DNA of 64,000 nt from Marinobacter subterrani (GCF_001045555.1 NZ_LFBU01000001.1:496001-560000), one strand, 5' to 3'; positions 33,318 to 43,441 are shown, numbered from the stretch's first letter. Numbers and translations are program-made. The notes: a model not told the origin generated them from the letters alone.

Positions 33318-34244
33318 TCAAACCAGCCAGCCAAAAAAGAAATCGAACAGGGCACTGAAAAAGCCGCCGCCAGAATCGTGAGATCTGTTGGTTGTTGCCT
33401 TGTGGGCTGGCTCCGGGTTATCCGTCTGAATGGCTTGTGGAATTTCGGGCTCCTGAGCTATCGGTTGCTCCGGCTGGCGGGCTTCCCCGCCGCTTGGTTC
33501 ATTAGATACTTTGGCCAGAACCGGGCGCACGTCCGAAGAGCTTTGCGATGGTTTGGTCTCGACAACGGCCAATACAGGCTCAGGCTCGGAGACCGGGGCA
33601 GGACTCTCTGCAATCACGGGGTCGGTTTTTGCCGCGAGCACGACTGTCTCCCCGGTGGGCTCAACCTCACCCTGGTTTGAGGTTTCTTTACTAACGCTCG
33701 GAATTTCCTTGCTTTCCTTTCTTGAAATAGTCGCTGATTCGATCCGCTTCTCAGGTTTTTCCCGAAGCTCTGGGGTTTCCACGAGCTGCACGGGTTCTTG
33801 TCTGGGCTTGAGAGTGGTTTGCGGTTCCGGCTTGGGCTGCGGTTTTACAGTCGCAAGGTCCGGGACGGGTGCCTTTGGCTCAGGAGAGGACAGGCCGAGG
33901 ACATCGGCCGATTTTTGACGGCTGGCTACGGAATTGCTGGCAATGGTTGAGGCTGGCACCGCATTGACGCCAAGCACTTTCAGCGTTGCTGCATCCAGAT
34001 TGCCATTTACCTGCAGCCCGTTCGCAGTCTGATAGCCACGAATAGCGGCCCGGAGCTTGCCATCAAGCCAGCCATCGGCACGCCCGATGTCGAATCCGGC
34101 GCCATAAAGCGCATTCTCTGCGGCAAAAATGACTCTCTCGGGGGCGGCGGCTTGGGCGGCGCTGGCCATGCAGGTCGCTGCTGCCAGCAAAGTGATGGCG
34201 CGGCCACGGAAACCTGAATTCCTGGTACGATGAAAGCGTGTCAT
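33318..34244 (-). CDS. Exported peptidoglycan-binding-domain protein
   Basis: A 308-residue protein. The signal peptide ends near MASAAQA|AAPERV. A PG_binding_1-like domain follows at about 34-92 (AENALYGAGFDIGRADGWLDGKLRAAIRGYQ and GLQVNGNLDAATLKVLGV). A long low-complexity Pro/Glu/Lys-rich region (about 105-285), probably disordered, spans the periplasm. The extreme C terminus, GGGFFSALFDFFFGWLV, is a short, very aromatic and hydrophobic tail that could insert into or associate with a membrane. GAGGGA upstream supports the ATG. No catalytic domain is visible, so it may tether envelope layers; that is inference. Confidence 0.7.
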   Translation of the reverse strand: MTRFHRTRNSGFRGRAITLLAAATCMASAAQAAAPERVIFAAENALYGAGFDIGRADGWLDGKLRAAIRGYQTANGLQVNGNLDAATLKVLGVNAVPASTIASNSVASRQKSADVLGLSSPEPKAPVPDLATVKPQPKPEPQTTLKPRQEPVQLVETPELREKPEKRIESATISRKESKEIPSVSKETSNQGEVEPTGETVVLAAKTDPVIAESPAPVSEPEPVLAVVETKPSQSSSDVRPVLAKVSNEPSGGEARQPEQPIAQEPEIPQAIQTDNPEPAHKATTNRSHDSGGGFFSALFDFFFGWLV

Positions 34245-34387
34245 GGCGGGGTCCCTCAGGGATGCTCCTTTTCCGGTTACATTGTGTAACGCGAAGCCCC
34301 AAAGTATCAGTAATTCCCCCCACAGCCCATGACACAGTTAACAACCGTGCTAATTGGTTACGACTCTCTCAGGTCTTTCTTGTTCAC

Positions 34388-35611
34388 CTAACCAAACGCC
34401 TTATGCAGTCGATCGAGACCTTTTTCCAGGGTTTTGTTGTCCGCCGCGAACGACAAGCGCATGTGCCCCGGGGCATTAAACGCGGAACCGGGTACCATAG
34501 CGATCCCCAACTCTTCGAGCAGCCAGTCCCCCAGTTGCTGGTCGTCTTCGACGCCATCGAGTGATTCAATCACCCGCTCAAAGTTGGGCAGGCAGTAGAA
34601 CCCGCCTTGTGCCGGGTGAAAATCGATCTTATCAATTCTGGAAAGTCCCTCAGCGACCAGGTTGGCACGCTCCCGGAACACCTTGACCATGTTGTGAACA
34701 TCATCCAGGCCGCCATTAAACGCTGCCTCTGCCGCTTTCTGAGCGACGGCGGCGGTATGGGACGTGCTCTGACCCTGGAACTTTTCCATTTCAGTGATGA
34801 GATCCACGGGACCCGCGGCGAAGCCGACCCGCCAGCCGGTCATGGCGTAGGCTTTGGAAACCCCGTTGATGAGCACGGTTCGATTTTTGAGAGAGGGGCA
34901 GACGTTGAGGATATTGGCATAAGGCTCGTCGGTATAATTAAGATGCTCATAGATATCATCCGAGAGGATGAAGACATCCGGGTATTTGAGCAGTACATTG
35001 CCCAATGCCGACAGTTCTTCCCGGGAATAGACCTGCCCGGTTGGATTGTTTGGCGTATTGAGTATGACGATCCGCGTCTGTTCAGTGAGGCACGCCTCGA
35101 GTACCTCTGGCTGCAGAATGAACCTGTCTTCGTACCGGGTAGGGGCCTCAACCATTCGTGCCCATGCCATTATGGCAAGAGAGGGATAGGTGCCCCAGTT
35201 AGGCGTGGGAATGACAATTTCATCCGTTGGATTGAGCAGGGTCATACAGGCATTGAAAAGCGCCTGTTTGGCACCGCAGGTGTGCAAGATTTCGTCGGAA
35301 TCGTAATAAAGGTTATTGTCACGCCTGAGTTTTTGCCGGATTGCCTCTTTCAGGCTGGGCAAGCCTCCAATCGGCGTGTAACGGGTAAAGCCATCGTCCA
35401 GCGCTTTTTTGGCGGCGTCAATAATTGGCTTGGGGGTATCGAAATCCGGCTCACCAGCATCCAGGCGAAGAATATCCTGACCTTTTTCCATTAACGCCTG
35501 TGCTTTGGCGTTGATTCTGAAAATTGACGATCCTGACAGGTCTTCAACTCGACGAGCCACACGCAACCGGTGATCCGCATGGCGGATTGTTTCATCATGC
35601 TTTGTGTTCAT
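34388..35611 (-). CDS. Class I/II pyridoxal-phosphate aminotransferase (AspC-like)
   Basis: A 407-residue fold-type I aminotransferase. It has GEPDFDTPKPIIDAAKKAL, the cofactor-binding TCGAKQALFNACMTL, NTPNNPTGQVYSREEL and the Schiff-base lysine in INGVSKAYAMTGWRVGFAAGP. A substrate carboxylate arginine is expected near the C-terminal GHMRLSFA. Aspartate or a similar amino acid is the probable donor; the exact specificity is not visible. It lies 129 nt downstream of the ThDP enzyme on the same strand, so it is probably a separate transcription unit. Confidence 0.88.
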   Translation of the reverse strand: MNTKHDETIRHADHRLRVARRVEDLSGSSIFRINAKAQALMEKGQDILRLDAGEPDFDTPKPIIDAAKKALDDGFTRYTPIGGLPSLKEAIRQKLRRDNNLYYDSDEILHTCGAKQALFNACMTLLNPTDEIVIPTPNWGTYPSLAIMAWARMVEAPTRYEDRFILQPEVLEACLTEQTRIVILNTPNNPTGQVYSREELSALGNVLLKYPDVFILSDDIYEHLNYTDEPYANILNVCPSLKNRTVLINGVSKAYAMTGWRVGFAAGPVDLITEMEKFQGQSTSHTAAVAQKAAEAAFNGGLDDVHNMVKVFRERANLVAEGLSRIDKIDFHPAQGGFYCLPNFERVIESLDGVEDDQQLGDWLLEELGIAMVPGSAFNAPGHMRLSFAADNKTLEKGLDRLHKAFG

Positions 35612-35740
35612 CGCTGGATTACCGTCCCGTCATCATCAAGAAGTGGATAGCTGCCCTGCTCATCGTGGTCTCGCACTATCATGGTGTCGGTCTCCTTTGG
35701 GTCACGGCCCCACCGGAGCCTCTAAAACATCAGAACGTTG

Positions 35741-37513
35741 TCACAGCTTGGTCTTCATCTGTTTCATCGACTGTTTGATCATTCGAAAGGCCTCCGGGTC
35801 TCCCTTGAGGATCGAAGACATGAAGTTCTTTGCCTGTTCAAAGCCAATATGAGGGGGCAGGGGGCCGATTTCCGGATCGACATAGGCATTGATAACCACC
35901 GGTCGATCAGCAGCCAATGCCTCATCCCAGACGCGATCGACCTCGTCAGGACTGGTTATGCGAAGGCCTTTCAGCCCGAGAAGTTCGGCGTATTGGTCAT
36001 AGGCAAAGTCAGGCAAATCCTGAGACGTCTCAAATTTGGGATCGCCCTCCATTGCCCGCTGCTCCCAGGTCACCTGGTTGAGGTCGCGGTTGTTGAGCAC
36101 CAGCACAATACAGCGCTGGTCGGTCCATTCCCGCCAGTATCTGGCTATGCCGATAACCCCCTGGTTGCCGAGCATTTGCATGGCACCGTCACCGACCATG
36201 GCTATTGCAGGGCGGTCCGGATAAGCGAATTTTGCGGCCAGCAGGTAAGGTACGGCATTGCCCATGGAGGCTTGCCCGCCTGAGACAGAACCCATCATTC
36301 CCGGGCGTATTTTCAGATAACGTGCATACCAGTTGGTTGCAGAGCCCACGTCACAGGTCAGCATGACGTTCTCCGGTAAACGCTGGTTGAGAGACCAGAA
36401 AACGCGCTGGGGGTTGACGGGATTTCCCGATACCATGGCTCGCTCCTCCATGACCTGCCACCAGTCGCGGGTATTTTCGATGATCTTATGCTGCCAGGCT
36501 CGGTCCTCCTTCCGTGCCACGCGTTCGGTCAGCGCCGCGACGGTCGCCCGGGCGTCGCCGTGAAGGTTTATCTCTGTTGGATAACGAAGGCCGAGTGCCT
36601 CGGCATCCAGATCAATCTGGACTGCCCGGGCCTGTCCTGAAGCCGGCAGGAATTCGGCGTAGGGGAATCGCGTACCGATCATCAGCAGGGTGTCGCAGTC
36701 ATCCATCATTTCCTGGCTGGGACGGGTGCCCAACAGGCCCATGGTGCCCGTGACAAACTCTTCGTCGTCGGGAATCATGGTCTTGGCAAGAATGGCTTTG
36801 GCCAGCCCGCCTCCCAGCTTGTCGGTAAGCGCCAGTACCTCATCAACCGCATGCTTACAGCCGGCACCAGCCAGAACCGCCACTTTTGTTCCCTCGTCAA
36901 GGACTCTGGCAGCTGCATCAAGGTCGTCATCGTGTGGCTGGAGTATCGGCGAGCGGTAGCCAACACCAGAGAACACCGCCCCATGGCTGTCGGGCGGCTC
37001 TTCCATGGGAAGATCCTGAACGTCGTTGGGAACAATAATGGCCGTGACCGTTCGGTGCGCCATGGCAATTCGCAACGCCTGGTCGATCAGATGCCGTGCC
37101 TGGGGCGCATCCGAGATCATATGGACGTAATGGCCCGCCACGTCCTTGAAAAGGGAGACCAGGTCTATTTCCTGCTGATAATCGGTGCCAAGACTCATGC
37201 GTGCCTGTTGGCCGACGATTGCCACGGCCGGCATGTGGTCCTTTTTCGCATCGTAAAGCCCGTTAAGGATGTGGACCGCGCCAGGCCCTGATGTAGAAAT
37301 GCACACGCCCGGTTGCCCGGTGAACTTGGCATGAGCACTGGCCATGAAGGCGCCCAGCTCCTCATGTTGAGGCTGGATCATGCGAATTTTGCCCTTCGCC
37401 CGTCTCAGCGCAGCCATAACCCCGTTAATGCCGTCGCCGGAGTATCCGTAAACTCTTTCAATCCCCCAGGCACTGAGGCGTTCAATAATGAAATCACTTA
37501 CCGTCTGTCCCAT
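35741..37513 (-). CDS. Thiamine-diphosphate enzyme, pyruvate oxidase (PoxB)-like
   Basis: A 590-residue member of the pyruvate oxidase/acetolactate synthase family. The N-terminal pyrimidine domain has YGYSGDGINGVMAAL and the catalytic Glu in QPQHEELGAFMASAHAKFTG. The middle FAD-type domain contains LMIGTRFPYAEFLP. The C-terminal ThDP domain has GDGAMQMLGN followed by NNRDLNQVTWEQR. The overall pattern is closest to quinone-dependent pyruvate dehydrogenases (PoxB), which make acetate and CO2 at the membrane, but a related 2-oxoacid decarboxylation is possible. The ATG at 37513 has AGGGAG about 8 nt upstream. The 282-bp gap upstream holds no convincing gene. Confidence 0.82.
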   Translation of the reverse strand: MGQTVSDFIIERLSAWGIERVYGYSGDGINGVMAALRRAKGKIRMIQPQHEELGAFMASAHAKFTGQPGVCISTSGPGAVHILNGLYDAKKDHMPAVAIVGQQARMSLGTDYQQEIDLVSLFKDVAGHYVHMISDAPQARHLIDQALRIAMAHRTVTAIIVPNDVQDLPMEEPPDSHGAVFSGVGYRSPILQPHDDDLDAAARVLDEGTKVAVLAGAGCKHAVDEVLALTDKLGGGLAKAILAKTMIPDDEEFVTGTMGLLGTRPSQEMMDDCDTLLMIGTRFPYAEFLPASGQARAVQIDLDAEALGLRYPTEINLHGDARATVAALTERVARKEDRAWQHKIIENTRDWWQVMEERAMVSGNPVNPQRVFWSLNQRLPENVMLTCDVGSATNWYARYLKIRPGMMGSVSGGQASMGNAVPYLLAAKFAYPDRPAIAMVGDGAMQMLGNQGVIGIARYWREWTDQRCIVLVLNNRDLNQVTWEQRAMEGDPKFETSQDLPDFAYDQYAELLGLKGLRITSPDEVDRVWDEALAADRPVVINAYVDPEIGPLPPHIGFEQAKNFMSSILKGDPEAFRMIKQSMKQMKTKL

Positions 37514-37795
37514 ATCGGTGTCTCCCTCGCCAGTATCTTTGCAAGTGGATGCCATGGGTTTACAACCGCCGTGACCGGCATGACCATGTTCTGAATGTGT
37601 CCTTTGAGTTCGTAAGCTTGCTCAATAGATCCTCCATTGAGGATGGACCACCAAGCCAGAACTCTCAAAAACGCTTTGCTTGCCAATACTTGGTCTGATT
37701 CCGAGTTAGCCCGTAAAAACAGAAACCTGGAGCGGCGAATTAAATTTCATTAACGGATCGCAGGCCGGTAGAGAACCGCGGCCAATTGGGGCAGC

Positions 37796-39640
37796 TCAGG
37801 AAGACATGCCCTCTATTCGAGGATTACGAGGGTAGTAGCGCTCGGGCAAACGCTCGATGTGCGGAAAAAACCGGGTGTCTTTGTAGGGCATTTTCATGAA
37901 GCCGGAAACCCCAAGCCCGGTGATCTGCTCCACCGCTGACAGAATCTGGTCCAGCAGCCGGCTGAATTCCTGCTCCTGGCCCGGGTCCAGCAGCCGGTAG
38001 TGACTGTGGATCTTGAGGTGGCGGGGCAGGGCTTCGAAGATGATCATGCCGGTATGGTGGATGTCATTCAGTGCCTCCAGCGAACGGATGATGGTTTCCG
38101 GCAGCACGAGAAACTCTTCCGGGTCCGGACCGTCCTCGAAATAGGAGTGAACCCGGCTCTCATCTTCCACTTCCGGTGCGGCACTTACCTCGTAATGCAG
38201 TTTCATGCCTGGCGATACCCGGAACGGCTTGTCCGGGTCAGACCGATCAATGTGCAGGGTGTTGCGGGCGTTGAACAGACAGCTCTTGAAGATGCCCTTG
38301 CGGTAGATGGCCTGGGCCAGATAGACCATGTTGTTGACGGCCTGCACGAAGGCCGACTTCAGTGCCGGATCGTGCAGGTTCAGCGAGGTATCAATGTAGA
38401 CGCCCTCGGTTTCCCAGCGAACCGCCAAACCGCCCTCGACCGGGTAGCGCCCGAGCCGGCTGACCGCGGCGAGGAATGCCTTTTCGGTCTCGCCCATACC
38501 CTGCATGAAATTCTTGTAGTAACGATCCAGCTGTACGTCATTGACGTCGTTGAGGGTTTCCGACGCACCTTCCTCCCTCAGGAACGATTTACGGGAACTG
38601 TACACGACGGTGTCGATTTCCTGGTCTGAGGCGCGTACCCATACCGGCACCTGGGCGACAACGGGTTGCGCGGGCAGATCAATCATCACCGTCCGTGCCA
38701 TCCGCGGCATTTCCTCCAGGTAGTAATCACCGGCCTTGCGGCGGGTATCCGGATCGGGTGCCAGCATGCCATCCAGCATCCGGGCAAACTCCATAGGCAG
38801 GCCCAGGGACGTGGCCGGGATAGCCCGATGGCCGAACCGGCAGGATTGCGCCGAGGCGAGGGCGTAAAGCGTGCCTGCCGCGCCCTGTTCGTCAAACCGG
38901 GGAGAGGACAGACCACCGTTCAATTGCTCCTCACCGATAAAGTAGACGTCGCCCAGCCGGGCATTAGTCTGTTGCAGGTTGTCGGACATCAGCTCCATCA
39001 CATTGGCCGTGATGAATTGCTGGTTGGCGTCCAGTTGCGCAAATACTGAAGAACCCCAGTCAATGAGCGCGATGTTTTCGGTGGCGGCGTCAAAGACCAG
39101 GTTCGAGGGTTTGATGTCACCATGCACAATCGGTCGGCCCGCAGGGCCGTTTTCCCGACGCAGGCTGCGCAGGAGGTCGGCAAGCTGGTCAGCGATACGA
39201 ATGATCAGCCGGGGTTTCAGGCGCCCCTCCCGCAGGGAGACTTCTTCAAGGTTGAGCCCGGCCGCCCGTTCCATGACCAGGATTGGCTGGTTGTTGGCGC
39301 GCTGATAGGAAATCAGCCGGGGCACCCTTGGGTGGCGAACCTGCTCGAGAATGTAGGCTTCATCCTCGAGGCGGTCCTGCAGATGCTGCGGCAGGTTGAT
39401 ACGGGTAAACTTGAAAACATGCTCCGGGCCGGTGTTCTCGGGCCCGGGCAGGCTTCCGGCAAAGACAAAGCCGTAGGCGCCCTTGCCAATCAGTTCAATG
39501 TTGCGGTAACCCAGTTGGCGCAGCTGGGCAGCGCAAAGCGCCACCCAGTCCTTGAGCTTCTTGGCATCGTCATGGCTGAGCAGGTAGATCGACTGCTCTT
39601 CGGGAATGTAGAACTGCTGCAGTGGAGCTTTCTGCGCCAT
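37796..39640 (-). CDS. Hanks-type serine/threonine protein kinase next to the dehydrogenase operon
   Basis: A 614-residue protein (ATG at 39640; a TTG two codons earlier is possible). Numbering from the TTG, the kinase domain has the glycine loop IGKGAYGFVF (53-62), the ATP lysine in VFKF (Lys79) and a helix-C glutamate near Glu96. The catalytic loop is HGDIKPSNLVFD (175-186), with Asp177 and Asn182, and the metal-binding motif is DWG (197-199) in place of DFG. All core catalytic residues are therefore present. After about residue 325 follows a domain of nearly 300 residues that I do not recognise. There is no membrane segment. It starts 9 nt after the E2 stop, as the fourth gene of the bkd-type operon, which suggests that it regulates the dehydrogenase complex. 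Confidence 0.8.
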   Translation of the reverse strand: MAQKAPLQQFYIPEEQSIYLLSHDDAKKLKDWVALCAAQLRQLGYRNIELIGKGAYGFVFAGSLPGPENTGPEHVFKFTRINLPQHLQDRLEDEAYILEQVRHPRVPRLISYQRANNQPILVMERAAGLNLEEVSLREGRLKPRLIIRIADQLADLLRSLRRENGPAGRPIVHGDIKPSNLVFDAATENIALIDWGSSVFAQLDANQQFITANVMELMSDNLQQTNARLGDVYFIGEEQLNGGLSSPRFDEQGAAGTLYALASAQSCRFGHRAIPATSLGLPMEFARMLDGMLAPDPDTRRKAGDYYLEEMPRMARTVMIDLPAQPVVAQVPVWVRASDQEIDTVVYSSRKSFLREEGASETLNDVNDVQLDRYYKNFMQGMGETEKAFLAAVSRLGRYPVEGGLAVRWETEGVYIDTSLNLHDPALKSAFVQAVNNMVYLAQAIYRKGIFKSCLFNARNTLHIDRSDPDKPFRVSPGMKLHYEVSAAPEVEDESRVHSYFEDGPDPEEFLVLPETIIRSLEALNDIHHTGMIIFEALPRHLKIHSHYRLLDPGQEQEFSRLLDQILSAVEQITGLGVSGFMKMPYKDTRFFPHIERLPERYYPRNPRIEGMSS

Positions 39641-39649
39641 GATCAACCG

Positions 39650-41251
39650 TCAGCCCATATGCAACAGCATGGTTTGGGGCGATTCCAGGTAGCCCTTCCA
39701 GCGATTGCAGAACCGGGCAATGGTACCACCGTCGATGATGCGATGGTCGCCGGCCCAGCTCACGGTCATGATGGCCCGCTCAACCACCTGGCCGTTGGCG
39801 TCAAACCGGGGCAGTTTCTGGGTGCGTCCCAGTGCAACAATGGCCACTTCAGGCGCATTGATAATGGGCGCTGCGTAGGTGCCGCCCAGTGCGCCAATGT
39901 TGGAGATGGTAATGGTGCCGCCCTTGAGGTCTTCCTGGCTGACGCGACCGGATCGGGCCGCTTCAGTCAGGCGCGCCACCTCGTCGGCAATGCCCAGCAA
40001 TGACAGACTTTCAACGCCCTTGATGTTCGGCACCATAAGCCCTGCCTTGCCGTCCACCGCCATACCGATATTGCACTGGGGCAGGTAGCGAATCTCCGTG
40101 ACGTCATCGTTGAGTTGGCTGTTGAGCACCGGGAATTCCTGAACGGCGAGCGCAATCGCCTTCATGACGAAGGGCATGAGTGTCAGTCTCGAGCCCCTTG
40201 CCTCTGCCTCTGATTTCAGTTGCTCCCGCAGTTTGAGCAAATCAGTGACATCGATGTCCTCGCTGTAGATAAAGTGAGGAATGGTGGTGGCCGATTTCAC
40301 CATGCTTTTTGCCATGGCGGCTTTCATGCCCCGGATAGGCTCGACCCGAACTTCCTGCTCGCGGGCAGGCTGCCGGCGGGCACTGCCAATGGTGACAGAT
40401 TGCGTATCGTCGGCGGGCGCCTGAGTCTGAGCCGGTTTTGGACCCTCCTCAATATGAGCCAGCACATCGGCTTTCAGCACCCGGCCATCCTTGCCGGAGC
40501 CTGGGATGTCACCCAGGTTGAGCTCGTGCTCCCGAACCAGGCGACGAACGGCCGGGCTGGCAGGAACACGCTGTCGGCTGGCCGTAGCCACAGGTGAGGC
40601 CGTTGCCGTTGAAAGCTGAGCAGCGGGCTCCGCTTTGGCTTTGGGCTCGTCCGGTTCTTCCCGATCGCGGGGAATGAACGCGAACAGCGGGGCATGAACC
40701 CTGGCCATGGCCTGCTGCTGATGGTAGAGCTTGGTAACGCGCCCGGCTTTGGGTGCGGTAATTTCAACCATGGCCTTATCGGTCATGACATCCACTACGG
40801 GCTGGTCTTCCTCGATTTCGTCACCTTCGGCGACTCGCCATTCCACCACCTCGCACTCGACAATCCCTTCGCCAATATCCGGCAGGATAAAGTCCTCGGT
40901 CGCGTCATCGTCGGACGCCGCCGGGCGTGTGGCCGATTCCGGGCTGGCTTCGCTGGCTGGCTCAGCTTTGGCAGGCTCCGGCGAACCGGCCGCCGGAGCC
41001 TGGTCACCACTTTCGCTCTCATCCACCAGCTCAAACAGCGGGGCATGAACCTTGGCGGTATCGCCTTCCTTATAATAAAGGCGGGTCACCCGACCCTTAT
41101 AGGGCGCTGGAATTTCCACCAGGGCCTTGTCGGTCATCACCTCGGCCACTGGCTGATCTTCCTCGATGACATCGCCTTCGCTGACCAGCCATTTGACCAA
41201 TTCACATTCCACGATACCTTCGCCGATATCGGGCAGTATAAAATCACTCAT
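39650..41251 (-). CDS. bkdB: E2 acyltransferase of branched-chain 2-oxoacid dehydrogenase, two lipoyl domains
   Basis: A 533-residue cytoplasmic E2 core protein. Two lipoyl domains are present, each with FILPDIGEGIVECE and MTDKA; the lipoylated lysines are Lys42 and Lys159. A peripheral-subunit-binding domain follows (about 226-268, VPASPAVRRLVREHELNLGDIPGSGKDGRV is its region). The catalytic domain ends with the active-site SWAGDHRIIDGGTIARF, His503 and Asp507. It transfers the acyl group from the E1 active site to CoA. It lies between E1beta and the kinase gene on the minus strand; no E3 (lipoamide dehydrogenase) gene is nearby, so E3 is probably shared with other complexes. Confidence 0.92.
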   Translation of the reverse strand: MSDFILPDIGEGIVECELVKWLVSEGDVIEEDQPVAEVMTDKALVEIPAPYKGRVTRLYYKEGDTAKVHAPLFELVDESESGDQAPAAGSPEPAKAEPASEASPESATRPAASDDDATEDFILPDIGEGIVECEVVEWRVAEGDEIEEDQPVVDVMTDKAMVEITAPKAGRVTKLYHQQQAMARVHAPLFAFIPRDREEPDEPKAKAEPAAQLSTATASPVATASRQRVPASPAVRRLVREHELNLGDIPGSGKDGRVLKADVLAHIEEGPKPAQTQAPADDTQSVTIGSARRQPAREQEVRVEPIRGMKAAMAKSMVKSATTIPHFIYSEDIDVTDLLKLREQLKSEAEARGSRLTLMPFVMKAIALAVQEFPVLNSQLNDDVTEIRYLPQCNIGMAVDGKAGLMVPNIKGVESLSLLGIADEVARLTEAARSGRVSQEDLKGGTITISNIGALGGTYAAPIINAPEVAIVALGRTQKLPRFDANGQVVERAIMTVSWAGDHRIIDGGTIARFCNRWKGYLESPQTMLLHMG

Positions 41252-41277
41252 GCTTGCTCTCCTGTCCTGATATCAGC

Positions 41278-42255
41278 CTAGAATTCAACGCTCGCCCTGA
41301 TGGCCTCATAGACCTTCAGGTGATTGGGCAGGTGCTCTTTTTCCAGCACCAGCGGGAAGGGCGTATCCATCCCGGTAACCCGCGCGATCGGAGACTCCAG
41401 GTACAGGAAACAACGCTCCTGAATGGTGGCAGCGATTTCACCGGCGAAGCCGCCGGTCAGGGGGGCTTCGTGGGTAACCACCAGCCGCCCGGTCTTGAAC
41501 ACGGAATTGGCCACGGTTTCCACATCCCAGGGCAAAATGGTCCTCAGGTCGATGACTTCGCAGGAAATGCCGTCTTTCTCGGCCCGTTCCACGGCCTGTT
41601 CGATCACTTCCATCTGGGCGCCCCAGCCAAGCACCGTTACGTCGTTGCCCTCCTTGAGGACTTCGGCTTCACCGATTGGCAGCCGGTAGTCTTCGTCAGG
41701 CACTTCGCCCACCGAGGCCCGGTAAAGCCGTTTGGGCTCAAAGAACAGGGTGGGGTTGGGGTCATGAATGGCGGCCAGGAGCAGCCCTTTTGCCTGGTGC
41801 GGATTGCGTGGCACCACGATCTTCAGCCCCGGGGTATGCGCGAAGTAGGCTTCCGGAGACTGAGAGTGGTACAGGCCACCGGCGATACCGCCGCCGTAGG
41901 GGGCACGAATGGTCAGCCCGCCAACGTTGAAAAGGTTGCCTGACCGATAGCGGAACTTGGCGGATTCGTTCACGATCTGATCGAACGCCGGGAAGATGTA
42001 GTCGGCAAACTGGATCTCGGCTACCGGCACCGAACCCTGGGCCGCGAGGCCGTTGGCAAACCCGATGATGCCTTGCTCTACCAGAGGCGTGTTAAAGCAA
42101 CGGGCCTTGCCGTATTTCTGTTGCAGGTTACTGGTGGCACGGAAAACACCGCCAAAAACACCCACGTCCTCACCGAAACAGAGCACCCGCTCGTCTTCCG
42201 CCATGGCGGTGTCGAGGGCATTGTTGATCGCCTGGAGCATATTCATCTTGGTCAT
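41278..42255 (-). CDS. bkdA2: E1 beta subunit of branched-chain 2-oxoacid dehydrogenase
   Basis: A 325-residue transketolase-fold subunit. It has [83 protein letters not shown] and [17 protein letters not shown], all typical of BkdA2/BCKDHB. The ATG at 42255 is 1 nt from the E1alpha stop, with GGAGG about 9 nt upstream inside the E1alpha end, so translation is probably coupled. An upstream in-frame start at 42300 lies inside E1alpha and is not favoured. With E1alpha it forms the heterotetramer that decarboxylates 2-oxoacids from Val, Leu and Ile. Confidence 0.92.
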   Translation of the reverse strand: MTKMNMLQAINNALDTAMAEDERVLCFGEDVGVFGGVFRATSNLQQKYGKARCFNTPLVEQGIIGFANGLAAQGSVPVAEIQFADYIFPAFDQIVNESAKFRYRSGNLFNVGGLTIRAPYGGGIAGGLYHSQSPEAYFAHTPGLKIVVPRNPHQAKGLLLAAIHDPNPTLFFEPKRLYRASVGEVPDEDYRLPIGEAEVLKEGNDVTVLGWGAQMEVIEQAVERAEKDGISCEVIDLRTILPWDVETVANSVFKTGRLVVTHEAPLTGGFAGEIAATIQERCFLYLESPIARVTGMDTPFPLVLEKEHLPNHLKVYEAIRASVEF

Positions 42256-42256
42256 C

Positions 42257-43441
42257 TCAGGCCCCTCCCTTGGCGTGTTCGGCACTCTTTGGGTACTCAT
42301 CCGGGTACCGGCGGATATGCGCTTTCAACTTGTCGAACTGCTCAGCCAGCGCCGGGGGGACCTCGTCGTAGACATCACTCACCAGGGTTTCAAGCGCCGG
42401 TGGTGGCCGTTTCTGGGCCCGCTTCATGGTTTCAAGCACTTCCCGGCGCATGTTTTCCTGAAGCTGCTTTTCGTCGTCCTCACTCCACCATTTCTTGCTT
42501 TCCAACCAGAGACGCATGCGCAGGATCGGATCTTTCTCGCGCCAGACGGCTTCCTCATCCTTGCTGCGGTAGCCGGACGGATCGTCGGATGAAGAATGGG
42601 CAGCCAGGCGATAACTCATGGCTTCAATCAATACCGGGCGGTTGTGTTCCACAGCCAGCTTTCGGGCTTCCTGCGTGGCCTGGTACATCGCAAGAATGTC
42701 GTTACCATCCACCCGGATCACATCCATCTTGTAGCCGTAGGCCCGGGGCGCAACGCCGTCGGCGGCAAACTGTTCGGCGGCCGGCGTGGAAATGGCATAA
42801 CCGTTGTTGCGGCAAAGGAAGATCACCGGTACGCGATGAACCGCAGCCATGTTCAGGGCAGCATGGAAATCGCCTTCCGACGCGGCGCCTTCGCCGAAAT
42901 AGGTAATGGTGCAGTGGCCTTCGCCTTGCAACTTCTGGCCATAGGCATAACCGGTGGCCTGGGGAATCTGGGTGGCCAGCGGTGACGAGATGGTCATGTA
43001 GTTCAGCTTCTTCGAACCATAGTGCACGGGCATCTGGCGGCCCTTGCCGTAATCCAGCTCATTGCCGAACAACTGATTCATGAATTCGTCGATGGTAAAG
43101 CCGCGGTAGGCGAGGGCGCCTTGCTCCCGATACTGCGCCATGATCATGTCGCCATCATCCAGTGCCGCCGCGCTACCGATCACGGCGGCTTCTTCGCCGG
43201 TGCACTGCATGTAAAAGCTCAAACGGCCCTGTCGCTGGGCGGCAAGCATGCGCTCGTCGAGTATCCGGGTGGTGACCATGGCCCGGTAGATGCGAAGGGC
43301 CTTGGCTTTGTCGAGATCAGGAGCCTTGGCGCTCTTGTAGAGCTTGCCGTCCTGTTTCAGAAGCTTGAAGGTGGGAATCCGAAATTCCGCACCGTCGGTA
43401 AACACTGGGGAATACACAACTTTGGACTTTGTTGTTGTCAT
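42257..43441 (-). CDS. bkdA1: E1 alpha subunit of branched-chain 2-oxoacid dehydrogenase
   Basis: A 394-residue ThDP-binding subunit. The ThDP motif is [15 protein letters not shown] (183-197) followed by RNNGYA (211-216). The phosphorylation loop region [16 protein letters not shown] (281-296) aligns closely with the loop of mitochondrial BCKDHA; Ser285 and Ser293 fall at the two positions phosphorylated in that enzyme. The C-terminal [11 protein letters not shown] also matches the BCKDHA type. It decarboxylates branched-chain 2-oxoacids. The start has GGAAGAGG upstream. It is the first gene of the operon E1alpha, E1beta, E2, kinase, and the upstream gap holds a strong hairpin and a palindrome. 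Confidence 0.92.
   Translation of the reverse strand: MTTTKSKVVYSPVFTDGAEFRIPTFKLLKQDGKLYKSAKAPDLDKAKALRIYRAMVTTRILDERMLAAQRQGRLSFYMQCTGEEAAVIGSAAALDDGDMIMAQYREQGALAYRGFTIDEFMNQLFGNELDYGKGRQMPVHYGSKKLNYMTISSPLATQIPQATGYAYGQKLQGEGHCTITYFGEGAASEGDFHAALNMAAVHRVPVIFLCRNNGYAISTPAAEQFAADGVAPRAYGYKMDVIRVDGNDILAMYQATQEARKLAVEHNRPVLIEAMSYRLAAHSSSDDPSGYRSKDEEAVWREKDPILRMRLWLESKKWWSEDDEKQLQENMRREVLETMKRAQKRPPPALETLVSDVYDEVPPALAEQFDKLKAHIRRYPDEYPKSAEHAKGGA

Noticed and set aside
37498..37686. A 62-codon minus-strand frame before the ThDP enzyme
   Set aside because: It starts at TTG without a ribosome-binding site and overlaps the ThDP gene start; no family is recognisable.
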